DNA from: JBBSIN01 sp038232055
GTDB taxonomy: Bacteria > Actinomycetota > Actinomycetes > JADGOV01
NCBI GenBank assembly: GCA_038232055.1
Contig: JBBSIN010000023.1
Coordinates: 1-33,034 of the forward strand
DNA length: 33,034 nucleotides
Reading direction: 5' to 3'
The notes under the pieces were generated by a model. That model did no database searches and had not been told where the DNA came from. It was given only the letters and a program-made list of their open reading frames with translations. Shown one piece after another: positions 7,524 to 14,479 of the stretch (position 1 is its first letter; each line of letters begins with the position of its first letter). Both the position numbers and the translations under genes were made by a program.

Positions 7524-7589
7524 GTGAACGGCCGAACGAACCGCGCACGGCTGGTAGGCGCGACGCTTGGGCTCGGGATGCCGGAATGA
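7524..7589 (+). CDS. 21-residue leader micro-ORF coupled to the reductase
   Basis: GTG at 7524 is preceded by GGAG (7514-7517) at a 6-base spacing, the best ribosome-binding site in this promoter's transcript. The 21-codon frame ends EMPE-like (…LGLGMPE) with TGA at 7587-7589, overlapping the reductase ATG (7586-7588) as ATGA. It would translate to (M)NGRTNRARLVGATLGLGMPE, resembling no family I know. The reductase ATG itself lacks a ribosome-binding site, so its translation probably depends on termination of this ORF. Alternatives: a regulatory leader peptide, or the residue of a deleted gene. It is too short for routine gene calling. Confidence 0.5.
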   Translation: MNGRTNRARLVGATLGLGMPE

Positions 7590-8836
7590 CAGTGCCCGCC
7601 GGAAGCGATTCGGTCGTCATCGTCGGGGCAAGCCTGGCCGGGGCGACAGCGGCGGCGACGCTGCGCTCCGTCGGCTTCGAGGGCGACATCACCCTGATCG
7701 GGGCGGAGCCGGAGCTGCCCTATGAGCGACCGGCCCTGAGCAAGGAGTACCTCCTGGGGCAGGCCGACCGAGAATCCCTGCTGGTACGCCCGCCGGAGTT
7801 CTACGACGCCGAGCGCATCACCGTCCGGCTGGGAGATCCGGCCACCGGGCTCAACGCCGAAGCCCGGACCGTCGCACTGGCGTCGGGCGATCGGGTGCCA
7901 TACGGACGCTTGATCATTGCGACCGGAGCCGACAACATTCGTCCGCCGATTCCGGGTATGGACCTGACCGGCGTGTTCCAGCTACGCACGCGCCTCGACG
8001 CCGATGAGCTCCGCGCCGCTGTGGTTCAGGGGCGGACAGCCGTGGTCGTCGGCATGGGCTTCATCGGCTGCGAGATCGCGTCGACGCTAACCCGGCTCGG
8101 ACTGTCGGTGACGGCTCTCGACGCGCTCCCGGGCCCCCTGTGGGAGCAGCTCGGACCGACGCTGTCCGGGATGGTTCGCGGCTGGCATGAGGCGAACGGG
8201 GTCCGACTTCGCACCGGTCAGGGGGTCACCCGAATCGTCGGCGACACGGTGGTCGAAGCCGTCGAGATCGGACCGGGCGAACGCGTGGCAGCGGACCTCG
8301 TCGTCGTGGGCGTCGGCGTCCGCCCGGCCACCGGCTGGCTCGCCGACGCACCCCTACACCTGGCGGGCGGCGTCGGGGTCGACGCCTCGGGACGGACCAA
8401 CCTGATGGACGTGTACGCGGCGGGCGACGTCGCGGCGGCATGGGACGAGCGGAGTCGCGCGCACCGGCGTACCGAGCACTGGTCCAACGCGATCGACCAG
8501 GGCCGCCGCGTCGCTCACGCGATCGTCGAACTGCCTCCGGAGCCACCGGAGACGCCGTACTTCTGGTCGAGGCAGTACGACAAGTACCTCCAATACGCGG
8601 GCAGCGCCGGCACGGGCTGCGAGAGAGTTACTCGGGGAGGGCTCGACCGCGACCCGCTGACCGTCTTCCTGACTGCTCGGGGAGTGCTCGTCGCGGTTCT
8701 CACTGTGAACAACGGCAGGGAGTTCCGGCGGGCGCAGCGGCTCATCGGCCGGCATGTCGACCCGGCTGCTCTCGCCGACCCGGCGGTCGACCTGCGCCAG
8801 CTCGTATCGTCGTCGCCGCTGTCAGCCGCCCACTGA
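7586..8836 (+). CDS. FAD-dependent NAD(P)H:ferredoxin reductase-type oxidoreductase
   Basis: A 416-residue pyridine-nucleotide-disulfide-fold flavoprotein. The FAD site is VVIVGASLAGATAA (10-23), the NAD(P)H site VVVGMGFIGCEIA in the middle, ATGAD closes the first domain, and the second FAD contact is VYAAGDVAA. The C-terminal part carries TEHWSNAIDQG and the YFWSRQYDKYLQY motif of the reductase C-terminal domain. This is the family of BphA4, ThcD and related reductases that pass electrons from NADH to ferredoxins for P450s or Rieske oxygenases. No ferredoxin, P450 or oxygenase lies in the window, so the partner is elsewhere. Expression is likely driven by the strong promoter at 7466-7494, controlled by the divergent SufR-like regulator, and coupled to the upstream micro-ORF. 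Confidence 0.88.
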   Translation: MTVPAGSDSVVIVGASLAGATAAATLRSVGFEGDITLIGAEPELPYERPALSKEYLLGQADRESLLVRPPEFYDAERITVRLGDPATGLNAEARTVALASGDRVPYGRLIIATGADNIRPPIPGMDLTGVFQLRTRLDADELRAAVVQGRTAVVVGMGFIGCEIASTLTRLGLSVTALDALPGPLWEQLGPTLSGMVRGWHEANGVRLRTGQGVTRIVGDTVVEAVEIGPGERVAADLVVVGVGVRPATGWLADAPLHLAGGVGVDASGRTNLMDVYAAGDVAAAWDERSRAHRRTEHWSNAIDQGRRVAHAIVELPPEPPETPYFWSRQYDKYLQYAGSAGTGCERVTRGGLDRDPLTVFLTARGVLVAVLTVNNGREFRRAQRLIGRHVDPAALADPAVDLRQLVSSSPLSAAH

Positions 8837-8876
8837 CCGGGCGGAACCCACCAGCCGGCGTCGTCCGCCGCACCAC

Positions 8877-9110
8877 CGGTTCGTGCGCCTGGACGCGTCG
8901 CGGTCGCGACAGACGGGTGGCGCCGGTCTGGGGCTGCCCATCGCGCGGGCGCTTGCCCGGGCGCACGGCGGCGACCTTCTCTGCCCCGACCGAGGGCCCG
9001 GGCTCGGCGCGTGCTTCCGGCTGATCGTGCCCCAAGTGGACGCGGCGACATCCTGGACGTCCACAGTTGCGGTGTCGTCGGCGCATGACGGTCTCAGTTC
9101 TGCGGGATAA
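8877..9110 (+). pseudogene. Histidine kinase ATPase-domain remnant
   Basis: In the frame ending at 9110, residues encoded from 8877 to about 9035 read RFVRLDASRSRQTGGAGLGL, then PIARALARAHGGDL and GLGACFRLIVPQ. This is the G1/G2-box end of a sensor histidine kinase HATPase domain, normally the last ~60 residues of a protein of 300-500 residues. Nothing upstream in any frame continues the kinase: the preceding bases are the 3' end of the reductase gene. About 70 bases after the domain the frame stops. It has no plausible start and no response-regulator neighbour, so it looks like a relic left by deletion of the kinase body. The same-strand reductase ends 40 bp before it. Confidence 0.75.
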
Positions 9111-9138
9111 CCGAAGACCGGTTCTCCCTGACGATGCG

Positions 9139-9978
9139 TCAGCGGGTCATTGCCGCGGCCAGCGCACCCGCCAGGAACGCAGCCTGCCGCCCGGCGACCC
9201 GATGCCGGAAGGACAGATCGTGGCATCCCACGCTGAGGCCGCCCTGCGCGTGGCCGTCCAGGACGGAGACCAGCTGCTCGGTGGCGGCGGCAAAGGAGTC
9301 GGAGCGTCCGCAATCGACGCGGACCGCCATCGCGCGAAGCCGGTCGGCATGCGCCACCACGTCGGTGGCCGCCGCATCGCGGGAGCCGACGGCCTTCGAG
9401 CGGGAAATGGCCGGACTCACCGCGGCGACGGCGGCGAACGGGCGGGGGTGCTGCTCCGCCAAATGCAGCGAGCCGAAGCCACCGATGGACCAGCCGGTCG
9501 TCGCGAGCGACCCCATGCCGACGCCGTACCGATCCCGAACGAGCGGTAGCAACTCGTCCAGCAGCATCGCCTGCGGATCCCCGGACCTCGATCGGCGCCA
9601 GGCAGTGTCACCGGCGTCGGCCGACACGAGCGCGAACGCTGGCAGCCCGGACCGCTGCGTCGCCTCCCACACATGGTCCTGGAATCGAAGGGTGTCGACC
9701 ACCCAGGCAGCCGACCCGCTGCCTCCGTGCAGGCAGACGCAGGTCGCCAACCGTGCACCTGGCTGGGCATGGGGCGGGATGGCGACAGTGAACCCCACCT
9801 GGTGAGGGACGTGTGCCGAACGGAAGCTGGACCGCTCGACACGGGAGTGGCTGGCGGGCGCCGGTTGGGCTCGGGAACCGCAATTCCGCGGCGGATGCCG
9901 CTTCTCGGCCAGCAGCGCGCCGCCGCCGCTCGCGGCCAGCGCGAGACCGCCAGCAAGAACAGCTCGTCGGCTGATCAC
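9139..9978 (-). CDS. Tat-exported alpha/beta-hydrolase, esterase D/antigen 85-like
   Basis: A 279-residue protein with a short twin-arginine signal, ISRRAVLAGG at 2-11, followed by an Ala/Gly-rich core to about 24. The alpha/beta-hydrolase landmarks are the oxyanion loop CLHGGSGSA (82-90) and the nucleophile elbow GWSIGGFGS with Ser164. Candidate acid is Asp227 (CGRSDSF) and candidate histidine His253 or His259. Members of this group hydrolyse acyl esters or transfer acyl chains outside the membrane; the substrate is unknown. The GTG at 9978 puts the signal peptide at the N-terminus; GGAGG lies 15 bases upstream, farther than normal, so the start is moderately sure. It follows dnaB by 138 bp on the same strand but is unlikely to share its role. 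Confidence 0.75.
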   Translation of the reverse strand: MISRRAVLAGGLALAASGGGALLAEKRHPPRNCGSRAQPAPASHSRVERSSFRSAHVPHQVGFTVAIPPHAQPGARLATCVCLHGGSGSAAWVVDTLRFQDHVWEATQRSGLPAFALVSADAGDTAWRRSRSGDPQAMLLDELLPLVRDRYGVGMGSLATTGWSIGGFGSLHLAEQHPRPFAAVAAVSPAISRSKAVGSRDAAATDVVAHADRLRAMAVRVDCGRSDSFAAATEQLVSVLDGHAQGGLSVGCHDLSFRHRVAGRQAAFLAGALAAAMTR

Positions 9979-10116
9979 GCAGTTCGCGCCATACCTCCAT
10001 GGTAAGAACCACGACCCGGAATTGACAGGGACGACCGCCCGGCTCTCCTTGACGCTGCCGTCGGGATTATGAAGGCGATGTTGAAGGTCGTGGATCTGGC
10101 GCCCGGCTCTTCCAGC

Positions 10117-12393
10117 TCACCGCTGCATGTCGACGAAACGTGAGTAGTGCCCCTGGAAGGCGACGGTCACGGTAGCCGTGGGACCGTTGCGATGCTTGGC
10201 CACGATCAGGTCGGCCTCCCCGGCACGCGGTGACTCCTTCTCATAGGCGTCCTCGCGATGCAGCAGGATCACCACGTCGGAGTCCTGCTCTATCGCTCCC
10301 GACTCGCGGAGGTCGGAGAGCAGTGGCTTCTTGTCCTGGCGCTGCTCCGGGCCACGGTTGAGCTGGGTGAGCGCGACGACAGGGACGTTGAGCTCCTTGG
10401 CCAGCAGCTTGAGCGCCCGGGATATTTCGCTGACCTCCTGCTGACGGTTCTCGACGCGCCTAACCGATGACATCAGCTGCAAGTAGTCAATGATCACCAG
10501 CCGTAGGTCGTGGCGCTGCTTGAGCCGGCGCGCCTTCGCCCGGATCTCCATCATCGACAAGTTGGGCGAGTCGTCGATGAACAGCGGTGCCTCGGCGACC
10601 TCCCCCATCCGTCGGGCCAGGCGCTGCCAGTCCTCGTCGCTCATGTGCCCGGTACGCATGTGGTGCAGCGGCACTCGCGCCTCTGCCGATAGCAACCGCA
10701 TGGTGATCTCGCTGCGGCTCATCTCCAAGGAGAAGATGACCGCCGCCTGTGAGTTCTTGATGGCCGCGGCTCGCGCGAAGTCCAGGGCGAGCGTCGAGTT
10801 GTGGGTCGGGACCAGCGAGCGGCTGACGAGGTAGAGATGCTCCACGTTGTCGACCTGGACGCAGCGGACCGGCACGCTGGTCACCGCCCGTACCCCCGTG
10901 ATGAGGCGACCCGCGGGGAGGTCAGGGCTGCCGACCGACCGGGCGACGTGCTCCTTGTGCGCGAGCCGCTTGTGCTCCAGCCGGAAGACGGCGTCGTCCG
11001 TCGAGAACGTGACGGTGCCACCTCCGTGACACGGTCCGCGGGCGCCCTGGGCCGGCTCCGCCGTCGACGCACATCGGTAGCCGAGGCCGACGAGGAGCTC
11101 CTCAACGCCCAGCGCCATCCTCGCCGAGCCCACGTCGAGCGAGATGCATCCCGTCGGCGAGACGGCGCCGGCGGTGTCGAGCAGCCCGGCGAGCAGGGCG
11201 CGGCGTTGGCTCTCGGCGCCTCGGAGGTAGACCTGTGGCAGGTGCTTGTCGCCGAGCACGCCGAGTGAACGGAGAGCGGCCGCTACGGCACCCGCCGGCT
11301 CGATCCGTGCGCTGTTCCGTTGCCCCGCGGCGAGCCATGTCCCGAGGACGTAGGGATCGAGCGGCAGCACGGCCTCGGGCAGGGCCAGCGGCCGTGCATT
11401 CGGCACCCGATGGTGGGACGGTCGACCCCCGGCATCGCGCCGCATCGTCGCCGCGATCTCCGCGGTCGTTCGGATCTCGGCACCCGCTTCGGTCGGCCAC
11501 TGATGGTCTGCGTCGGCCACGACTTTGGTGCCGTCGCAGAAGGTCATCTCGAAGCAGGAGCGGCCGTGCATGACCTCCGTCGCGGCGACGACGAGGGTAG
11601 GCCGTCCGTCCGCGCTCAGCAGGCTGTCACCCACCTGAACCGCCCCCATCGTCGTCCATCCGGTAGGCGTGGGAAGCGGGGTGTCGAGGGCGAGCGCCTT
11701 GCCGATGGCCGGACGTGCCGCGACCACCACGAGCTGGCCGGGATGCAGACCGTTGGTGAGCAGGTCGAGATCGGCGAAGCCGGTCGGCGCGCCCTGCAGA
11801 GAGCCGTCCCGGCTCTCGATCGACTCCAGCTCCTCGTACGTCGCCGGCAGCAGCTGCTCGAGTGCAAGGCAGTCCTCGCTCCGGCGCACTTCGGTCACGT
11901 CGTAGACCGCGGCTTGCGCCCGGTCGACCACGTCGGAGACCTCACCGCCGGCTCCGCCGGCAGCGCCGTAGGCCAGCTGCACGATGCGGGTGCCCGCCTC
12001 GACGAGGCGGCGCAGGATCGCCCGCTCGCGGACGATCTCGGCGTAGTAGCCGGCGTTGGCGGCCGTCGGAACGGATTCGATGAGCGTGTGCAGGTACGGC
12101 GCGCCGCCGACTTTGCCGAGCTGGCCGGTGCGCACGAGCTCGGCCGACACGGTCACGGCGTCGGCCGGCTCACCGCGGCCGTAGATGTCGAGGATCGCGT
12201 CGTAGACCAGCTGGTGCGCGGGCCGGTAGAAATCGGGCGACTTCACGACCTCGATGACGTCGGCGATCGCGTCCTTCGACAGCAGCATCCCGCCGAGCAC
12301 TCCCTGCTCGGCAGCGATGTCCTGAGGAGGAGTGCGCTCGAACTCCGGCGCGACCGCCGGGCTCGGCCCGAACGCCGCCTCCGTCACCGACAC
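10117..12393 (-). CDS. dnaB: Replicative DNA helicase DnaB precursor with intein
   Basis: A 758-residue precursor. Removing residues 233-532 leaves a 458-residue helicase, the normal length. The N-terminal primase-interacting domain begins PPQDIAAEQGVLGGML (22-37). The P-loop is ARPAIGK (226-232), split by the intein before Ser533-Thr534. Walker B is LVIIDYLQLM (632-641), followed by QLNRGPEQR and the C-terminal SGAIEQDSDVVILLHRED core. The hexamer unwinds DNA at the replication fork and recruits primase. Because the split falls between the P-loop lysine and Ser/Thr, unspliced protein should lack ATPase activity. The start is GTG with GAGGAGG 8 bases upstream. It is on the same strand as and downstream of rpsF-ssb-rpsR-rplI, but a terminator separates them. 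Confidence 0.97.
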   Translation of the reverse strand: MSVTEAAFGPSPAVAPEFERTPPQDIAAEQGVLGGMLLSKDAIADVIEVVKSPDFYRPAHQLVYDAILDIYGRGEPADAVTVSAELVRTGQLGKVGGAPYLHTLIESVPTAANAGYYAEIVRERAILRRLVEAGTRIVQLAYGAAGGAGGEVSDVVDRAQAAVYDVTEVRRSEDCLALEQLLPATYEELESIESRDGSLQGAPTGFADLDLLTNGLHPGQLVVVAARPAIGKALALDTPLPTPTGWTTMGAVQVGDSLLSADGRPTLVVAATEVMHGRSCFEMTFCDGTKVVADADHQWPTEAGAEIRTTAEIAATMRRDAGGRPSHHRVPNARPLALPEAVLPLDPYVLGTWLAAGQRNSARIEPAGAVAAALRSLGVLGDKHLPQVYLRGAESQRRALLAGLLDTAGAVSPTGCISLDVGSARMALGVEELLVGLGYRCASTAEPAQGARGPCHGGGTVTFSTDDAVFRLEHKRLAHKEHVARSVGSPDLPAGRLITGVRAVTSVPVRCVQVDNVEHLYLVSRSLVPTHNSTLALDFARAAAIKNSQAAVIFSLEMSRSEITMRLLSAEARVPLHHMRTGHMSDEDWQRLARRMGEVAEAPLFIDDSPNLSMMEIRAKARRLKQRHDLRLVIIDYLQLMSSVRRVENRQQEVSEISRALKLLAKELNVPVVALTQLNRGPEQRQDKKPLLSDLRESGAIEQDSDVVILLHREDAYEKESPRAGEADLIVAKHRNGPTATVTVAFQGHYSRFVDMQR
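10798..11697 (-). mobile_element. DnaB P-loop intein (class 3 type, endonuclease-dead)
   Basis: A 300-residue in-frame insertion, precursor residues 233-532. It starts with Ala, not Cys or Ser, and ends THN followed by Ser533. It has the three class 3 marks: Trp at block B (W299 in DADHQWPT), Cys at block F (C511 in VRCVQVDNVEHLYLV) and Thr before the final His-Asn (T530). In class 3 inteins (described for the mycobacteriophage Bethlehem DnaB intein) the block F Cys makes the first nucleophilic attack. A LAGLIDADG endonuclease domain occupies the middle, with block C LDPYVLGTWLAAG (345-357) and block E LLAGLLDTAGA (400-410). The expected aspartates (GDG and DTDG) are Ala356 and Ala408, so DNA cleavage is probably lost while splicing residues remain. 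Confidence 0.9.
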
Positions 12394-12637
12394 TGCCGTC
12401 GCCTCCTCACCGCACCGATTCCCTGCCGACCGCTCCTGTTTAGCGGGTGGGTGTGACTGTTTCGGCGTGCGGCGCGCGTCGACCCGGCGACGGAGGTGGA
12501 TACCTGCGGGGACGCGGTGTGGACGCCGCGGCGGAGGAGCTGTGCACGAGCTGTGCGGCCGGTGTGGACGACGCCGACGGACACCCGTCGCGCGTGGCGC
12601 ATGACGAGGGCGGACTCCCGCCGGCGGCTGTGGGCCG

Positions 12638-12676
12638 AAAATAGTTCGGGCCGGCCGCCGCGCGGCAGGCCCGAAC
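12638..12676 (-). terminator. Rho-independent terminator of rpsF-ssb-rpsR-rplI
   Basis: GTTCGGGCC (12644-12652) pairs with GGCCCGAAC (12668-12676), with further GC pairing inside the 15-base loop. On the minus strand the hairpin begins 10 bases after the rplI stop and is followed by CTATTTTC, a short T-run. This isolates dnaB from the ribosomal operon. Confidence 0.85.
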
Positions 12677-12686
12677 TGGCGGAGTG

Positions 12687-13136
12687 TCAGGCGGCCGGGA
12701 CGACCTCGACGTGGACCGTCGCGGTGACCTCCGGATGCAGCCGGACGGAGATCGCGTGCGACCCGAGCGTCTTGATCGGACCGGGCAGCTCGATCCGGCG
12801 CTTGTCGAGCGCCGGACCGCCGGCCGCTCTCACCGCATCGGCGATGTCGCCGACGTTGATCGAGCCGAAGAGCCGGCCGCCCTGCCCCGCTCGGGTCGAG
12901 AACTCGACATGCAGCGCCAGCAGCTGCGCCGCGAGCGCGCGTGCCTGACCGAGGTCGCGGACGTCGCGAGCGTCGCGGGCCTGCCGGATACTCGCCACCT
13001 GCTTCTCCGCGCCACGCGTGGCGCGGATGCCGAGGCCGCGCGGGAGGAGGTAGTTGCGGCCGTAGCCGTCCTTCACCTCCACGAGGTCACCGGGCGCCCC
13101 CAGCCCGGTCACTTCCTGGGTGAGAATGAGCTTCAT
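12687..13136 (-). CDS. rplI: 50S ribosomal protein L9
   Basis: 149 residues, the normal length. The N-terminal signature VTGLGAPGDLVEVKDGYGRNYLLPRGL is complete, followed by the long connecting helix (about 40-75) and the C-terminal RNA-binding domain ending EVTATVHVEVVPAA. L9 binds 23S rRNA at the base of the L1 stalk and helps hold reading frame. It is the last gene of the rpsF-ssb-rpsR-rplI operon, 11 bp after rpsR, and a hairpin terminator follows directly. Confidence 0.98.
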   Translation of the reverse strand: MKLILTQEVTGLGAPGDLVEVKDGYGRNYLLPRGLGIRATRGAEKQVASIRQARDARDVRDLGQARALAAQLLALHVEFSTRAGQGGRLFGSINVGDIADAVRAAGGPALDKRRIELPGPIKTLGSHAISVRLHPEVTATVHVEVVPAA

Positions 13137-13147
13137 CCTGGTGCCCC

Positions 13148-13384
13148 CTACCGCGCGGTGCTCGTGTAGGGCAGCAGCGCCATCTCCCGGCTGTTCTTGA
13201 TCGCAACAGCCACGTCGCGCTGGTGCTGGCTGCAGTTTCCGCTGACCCGACGAGCCCGGATCTTGCCGCGGTCGGAGATGTACTTGCGAAGCAGCGCGGT
13301 GTCCTTGTAGTCGATATAGCCGATCTTGTCGATGCAGAACACGCAGACCTTCTTCTTCGGCTTCCGTAGCGGTGGCTTGGCCAT
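13148..13384 (-). CDS. rpsR: 30S ribosomal protein S18 (cysteine-containing, zinc-type)
   Basis: 78 residues, typical for S18. CVFC (Cys14, Cys17) with Cys51 and His54 in SGNCSQHQRD make the zinc-binding form, as opposed to the cysteine-free paralogue that many actinobacteria carry for zinc starvation. The protein binds S6 on the 30S platform. The ATG at 13384 has AGGAG 7 bases upstream; the longer open frame beyond it only covers the repeat-rich spacer after ssb. It follows ssb by about 100 bp, a gap filled by a direct repeat. Confidence 0.97.
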   Translation of the reverse strand: MAKPPLRKPKKKVCVFCIDKIGYIDYKDTALLRKYISDRGKIRARRVSGNCSQHQRDVAVAIKNSREMALLPYTSTAR

Positions 13385-13424
13385 CGTGGTGCTCCTGTTC
13401 GTCAGAGCCCCGCCGGAGCGGGAC

Positions 13425-13486
13425 TGGTCCGGACGGGACCGGTCGGGGACGGGACCGGTCCGGACGGGACCGGTCGGGGACGGGAC
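13425..13486. repeat. 31-bp direct repeat in the ssb-rpsR spacer
   Basis: Two back-to-back copies of a 31-bp unit (13425-13455 and 13456-13486) differ only at the first base. Each unit contains GGTCC and GGACC arms that can form a small hairpin, plus the palindrome GACCGGTC. On the minus-strand mRNA the repeat begins at the ssb stop codon and ends about 40 bases before the rpsR start. Confidence 0.85.
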
Positions 13487-13971
13487 TAGAACGGCGGCTC
13501 GTCGCTCATCGGGCCGGCGGCGGGCGGCGTGGACCAAGGGTCGTCGGCCGGGGCGCCGCCCCCGGAGTAGCCGCCAGCGGAGGAGCCGCCCGAGCCGCCG
13601 CCACCACGGGAGGCCTTGTTGACCTTTGCGGTGGCATACTTCAGGGACGGGCCGACCTCGTCGACGTCAACTTCGACGACGGTGCGCTTCTCGCCCTCTT
13701 TGGTCTCGAACGAGCGCTGCTTGAGCCGACCCGTCACGAGGACCCGCTGACCGCGCTGCAGTGACTCCGCGGCGTTCTCGGCCGCCTGCCGCCACACGCT
13801 GCAGCGGAGGAACAGCGCATCGCCGTCCTTCCACTCGTTCGTACCCTTGTCGAGGAAGCGCGGTGTCGACGCGACGGTGAACGACGCGACGGCCGCGCCG
13901 CTCGGCGTGAACCGAAGCTCTGGGTCGTTGGTGAGATTGCCTACGACTGTGATGGTGGTTTCGCCTGCCAT
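13486..13971 (-). CDS. ssb: Single-stranded DNA-binding protein
   Basis: 161 residues. The OB-fold runs from TTITVVGNLTNDPELRFT (5-22) to about residue 115, with WRQAAENAAESLQRGQRVLVTGRL in the middle. A Gly/Ser/Ala-rich linker follows, then the acidic-hydrophobic tip MSDEPPF that docks replication and repair partners. The ATG at 13971 starts the conserved MAGETTITVVGN and has GGGAG 7 bases upstream. It sits 10 bp after rpsF and before rpsR, the classic operon order, which sets the ratio of SSB to S6 and S18. Confidence 0.97.
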   Translation of the reverse strand: MAGETTITVVGNLTNDPELRFTPSGAAVASFTVASTPRFLDKGTNEWKDGDALFLRCSVWRQAAENAAESLQRGQRVLVTGRLKQRSFETKEGEKRTVVEVDVDEVGPSLKYATAKVNKASRGGGGSGGSSAGGYSGGGAPADDPWSTPPAAGPMSDEPPF

Positions 13972-13981
13972 GGCGTGCTCC

Positions 13982-14272
13982 CTAACGCTGGTCGGGCCGG
14001 ATGACCTTCGTACGCAGCACTGCCTCGTTGAGGTTGAGCTGCCGGTCGAGCTCCAGCACGGTGGCGGGATCGGCGACGAGGTCGACGACGGCGTAGATGC
14101 CCTCGACCTTCTTCGCGATCTCGAACGACAAGCGGCGCCGGCCCCACACGTCGACCTTTTCCACTGAGCCACCGTCATTGCGGACGACGGTGAGGAACTG
14201 GTCGAGCGATGGGGCGACGGTGCGCTCCTCGAGATCGGGATCGAGGATGACCATCATTTCGTAACGACGCAT
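13982..14272 (-). CDS. rpsF: 30S ribosomal protein S6
   Basis: 96 residues, normal for S6, starting MRRYEMMVILDPDLEERTV and containing VDVWGRRRLSFEIAKKVEGIY. It pairs with S18 on the central domain of 16S rRNA. The ATG at 14272 begins the conserved strand; AGGAGG lies 11 bases upstream. A GTG at 14284 would add four residues but overlaps that ribosome-binding site, so it is rejected. First gene of the operon, divergent from xthA across a 207-bp region. Confidence 0.97.
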   Translation of the reverse strand: MRRYEMMVILDPDLEERTVAPSLDQFLTVVRNDGGSVEKVDVWGRRRLSFEIAKKVEGIYAVVDLVADPATVLELDRQLNLNEAVLRTKVIRPDQR

Positions 14273-14284
14273 GCGAGACCCCAC

Positions 14285-14479
14285 CTCCTCTGGACTCGGG
14301 CGGCCACGGTCGTTCCGTAGCAGGAGGGCTGCTGCGTCAGCGAGCAGAGCGCCAGCCTAGCCGAAGCGCCGGGTACCCGAGGACACGCACTCTAGGGGCC
14401 CGATCCGACAGAACGCTTCCCGTCGTCCACAGGCAGAGCGCGTACGCCGCCGTGGACCAGCACCTACCGTAGACCCGCC
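14285..14479. promoter_or_regulatory. Divergent promoter region of rpsF and xthA
   Basis: No gene fits here. For rpsF the best -10 candidate is TAGGCT on the minus strand (14354-14359), which would leave a leader of about 75 bases carrying the AGGAGG site. For xthA, TACCGT (14465-14470) lies 9 bases before the ATG, near-leaderless. GTCCAC and GTGGAC near 14428-14459 can pair as a weak hairpin. Neither promoter has a good -35. Confidence 0.35.

Noticed and set aside
9979..10116. Possible small gene or dnaB terminator
   Set aside because: No convincing frame or hairpin with T-run; only a short direct repeat (CGCCCGGCTCT) near both ends.
12394..12637. Plus-strand short frames upstream of dnaB
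   Set aside because: Arg-rich frames with no start signal; the stretch is better read as the dnaB promoter/leader region, in which I found no clear -10/-35 pair.
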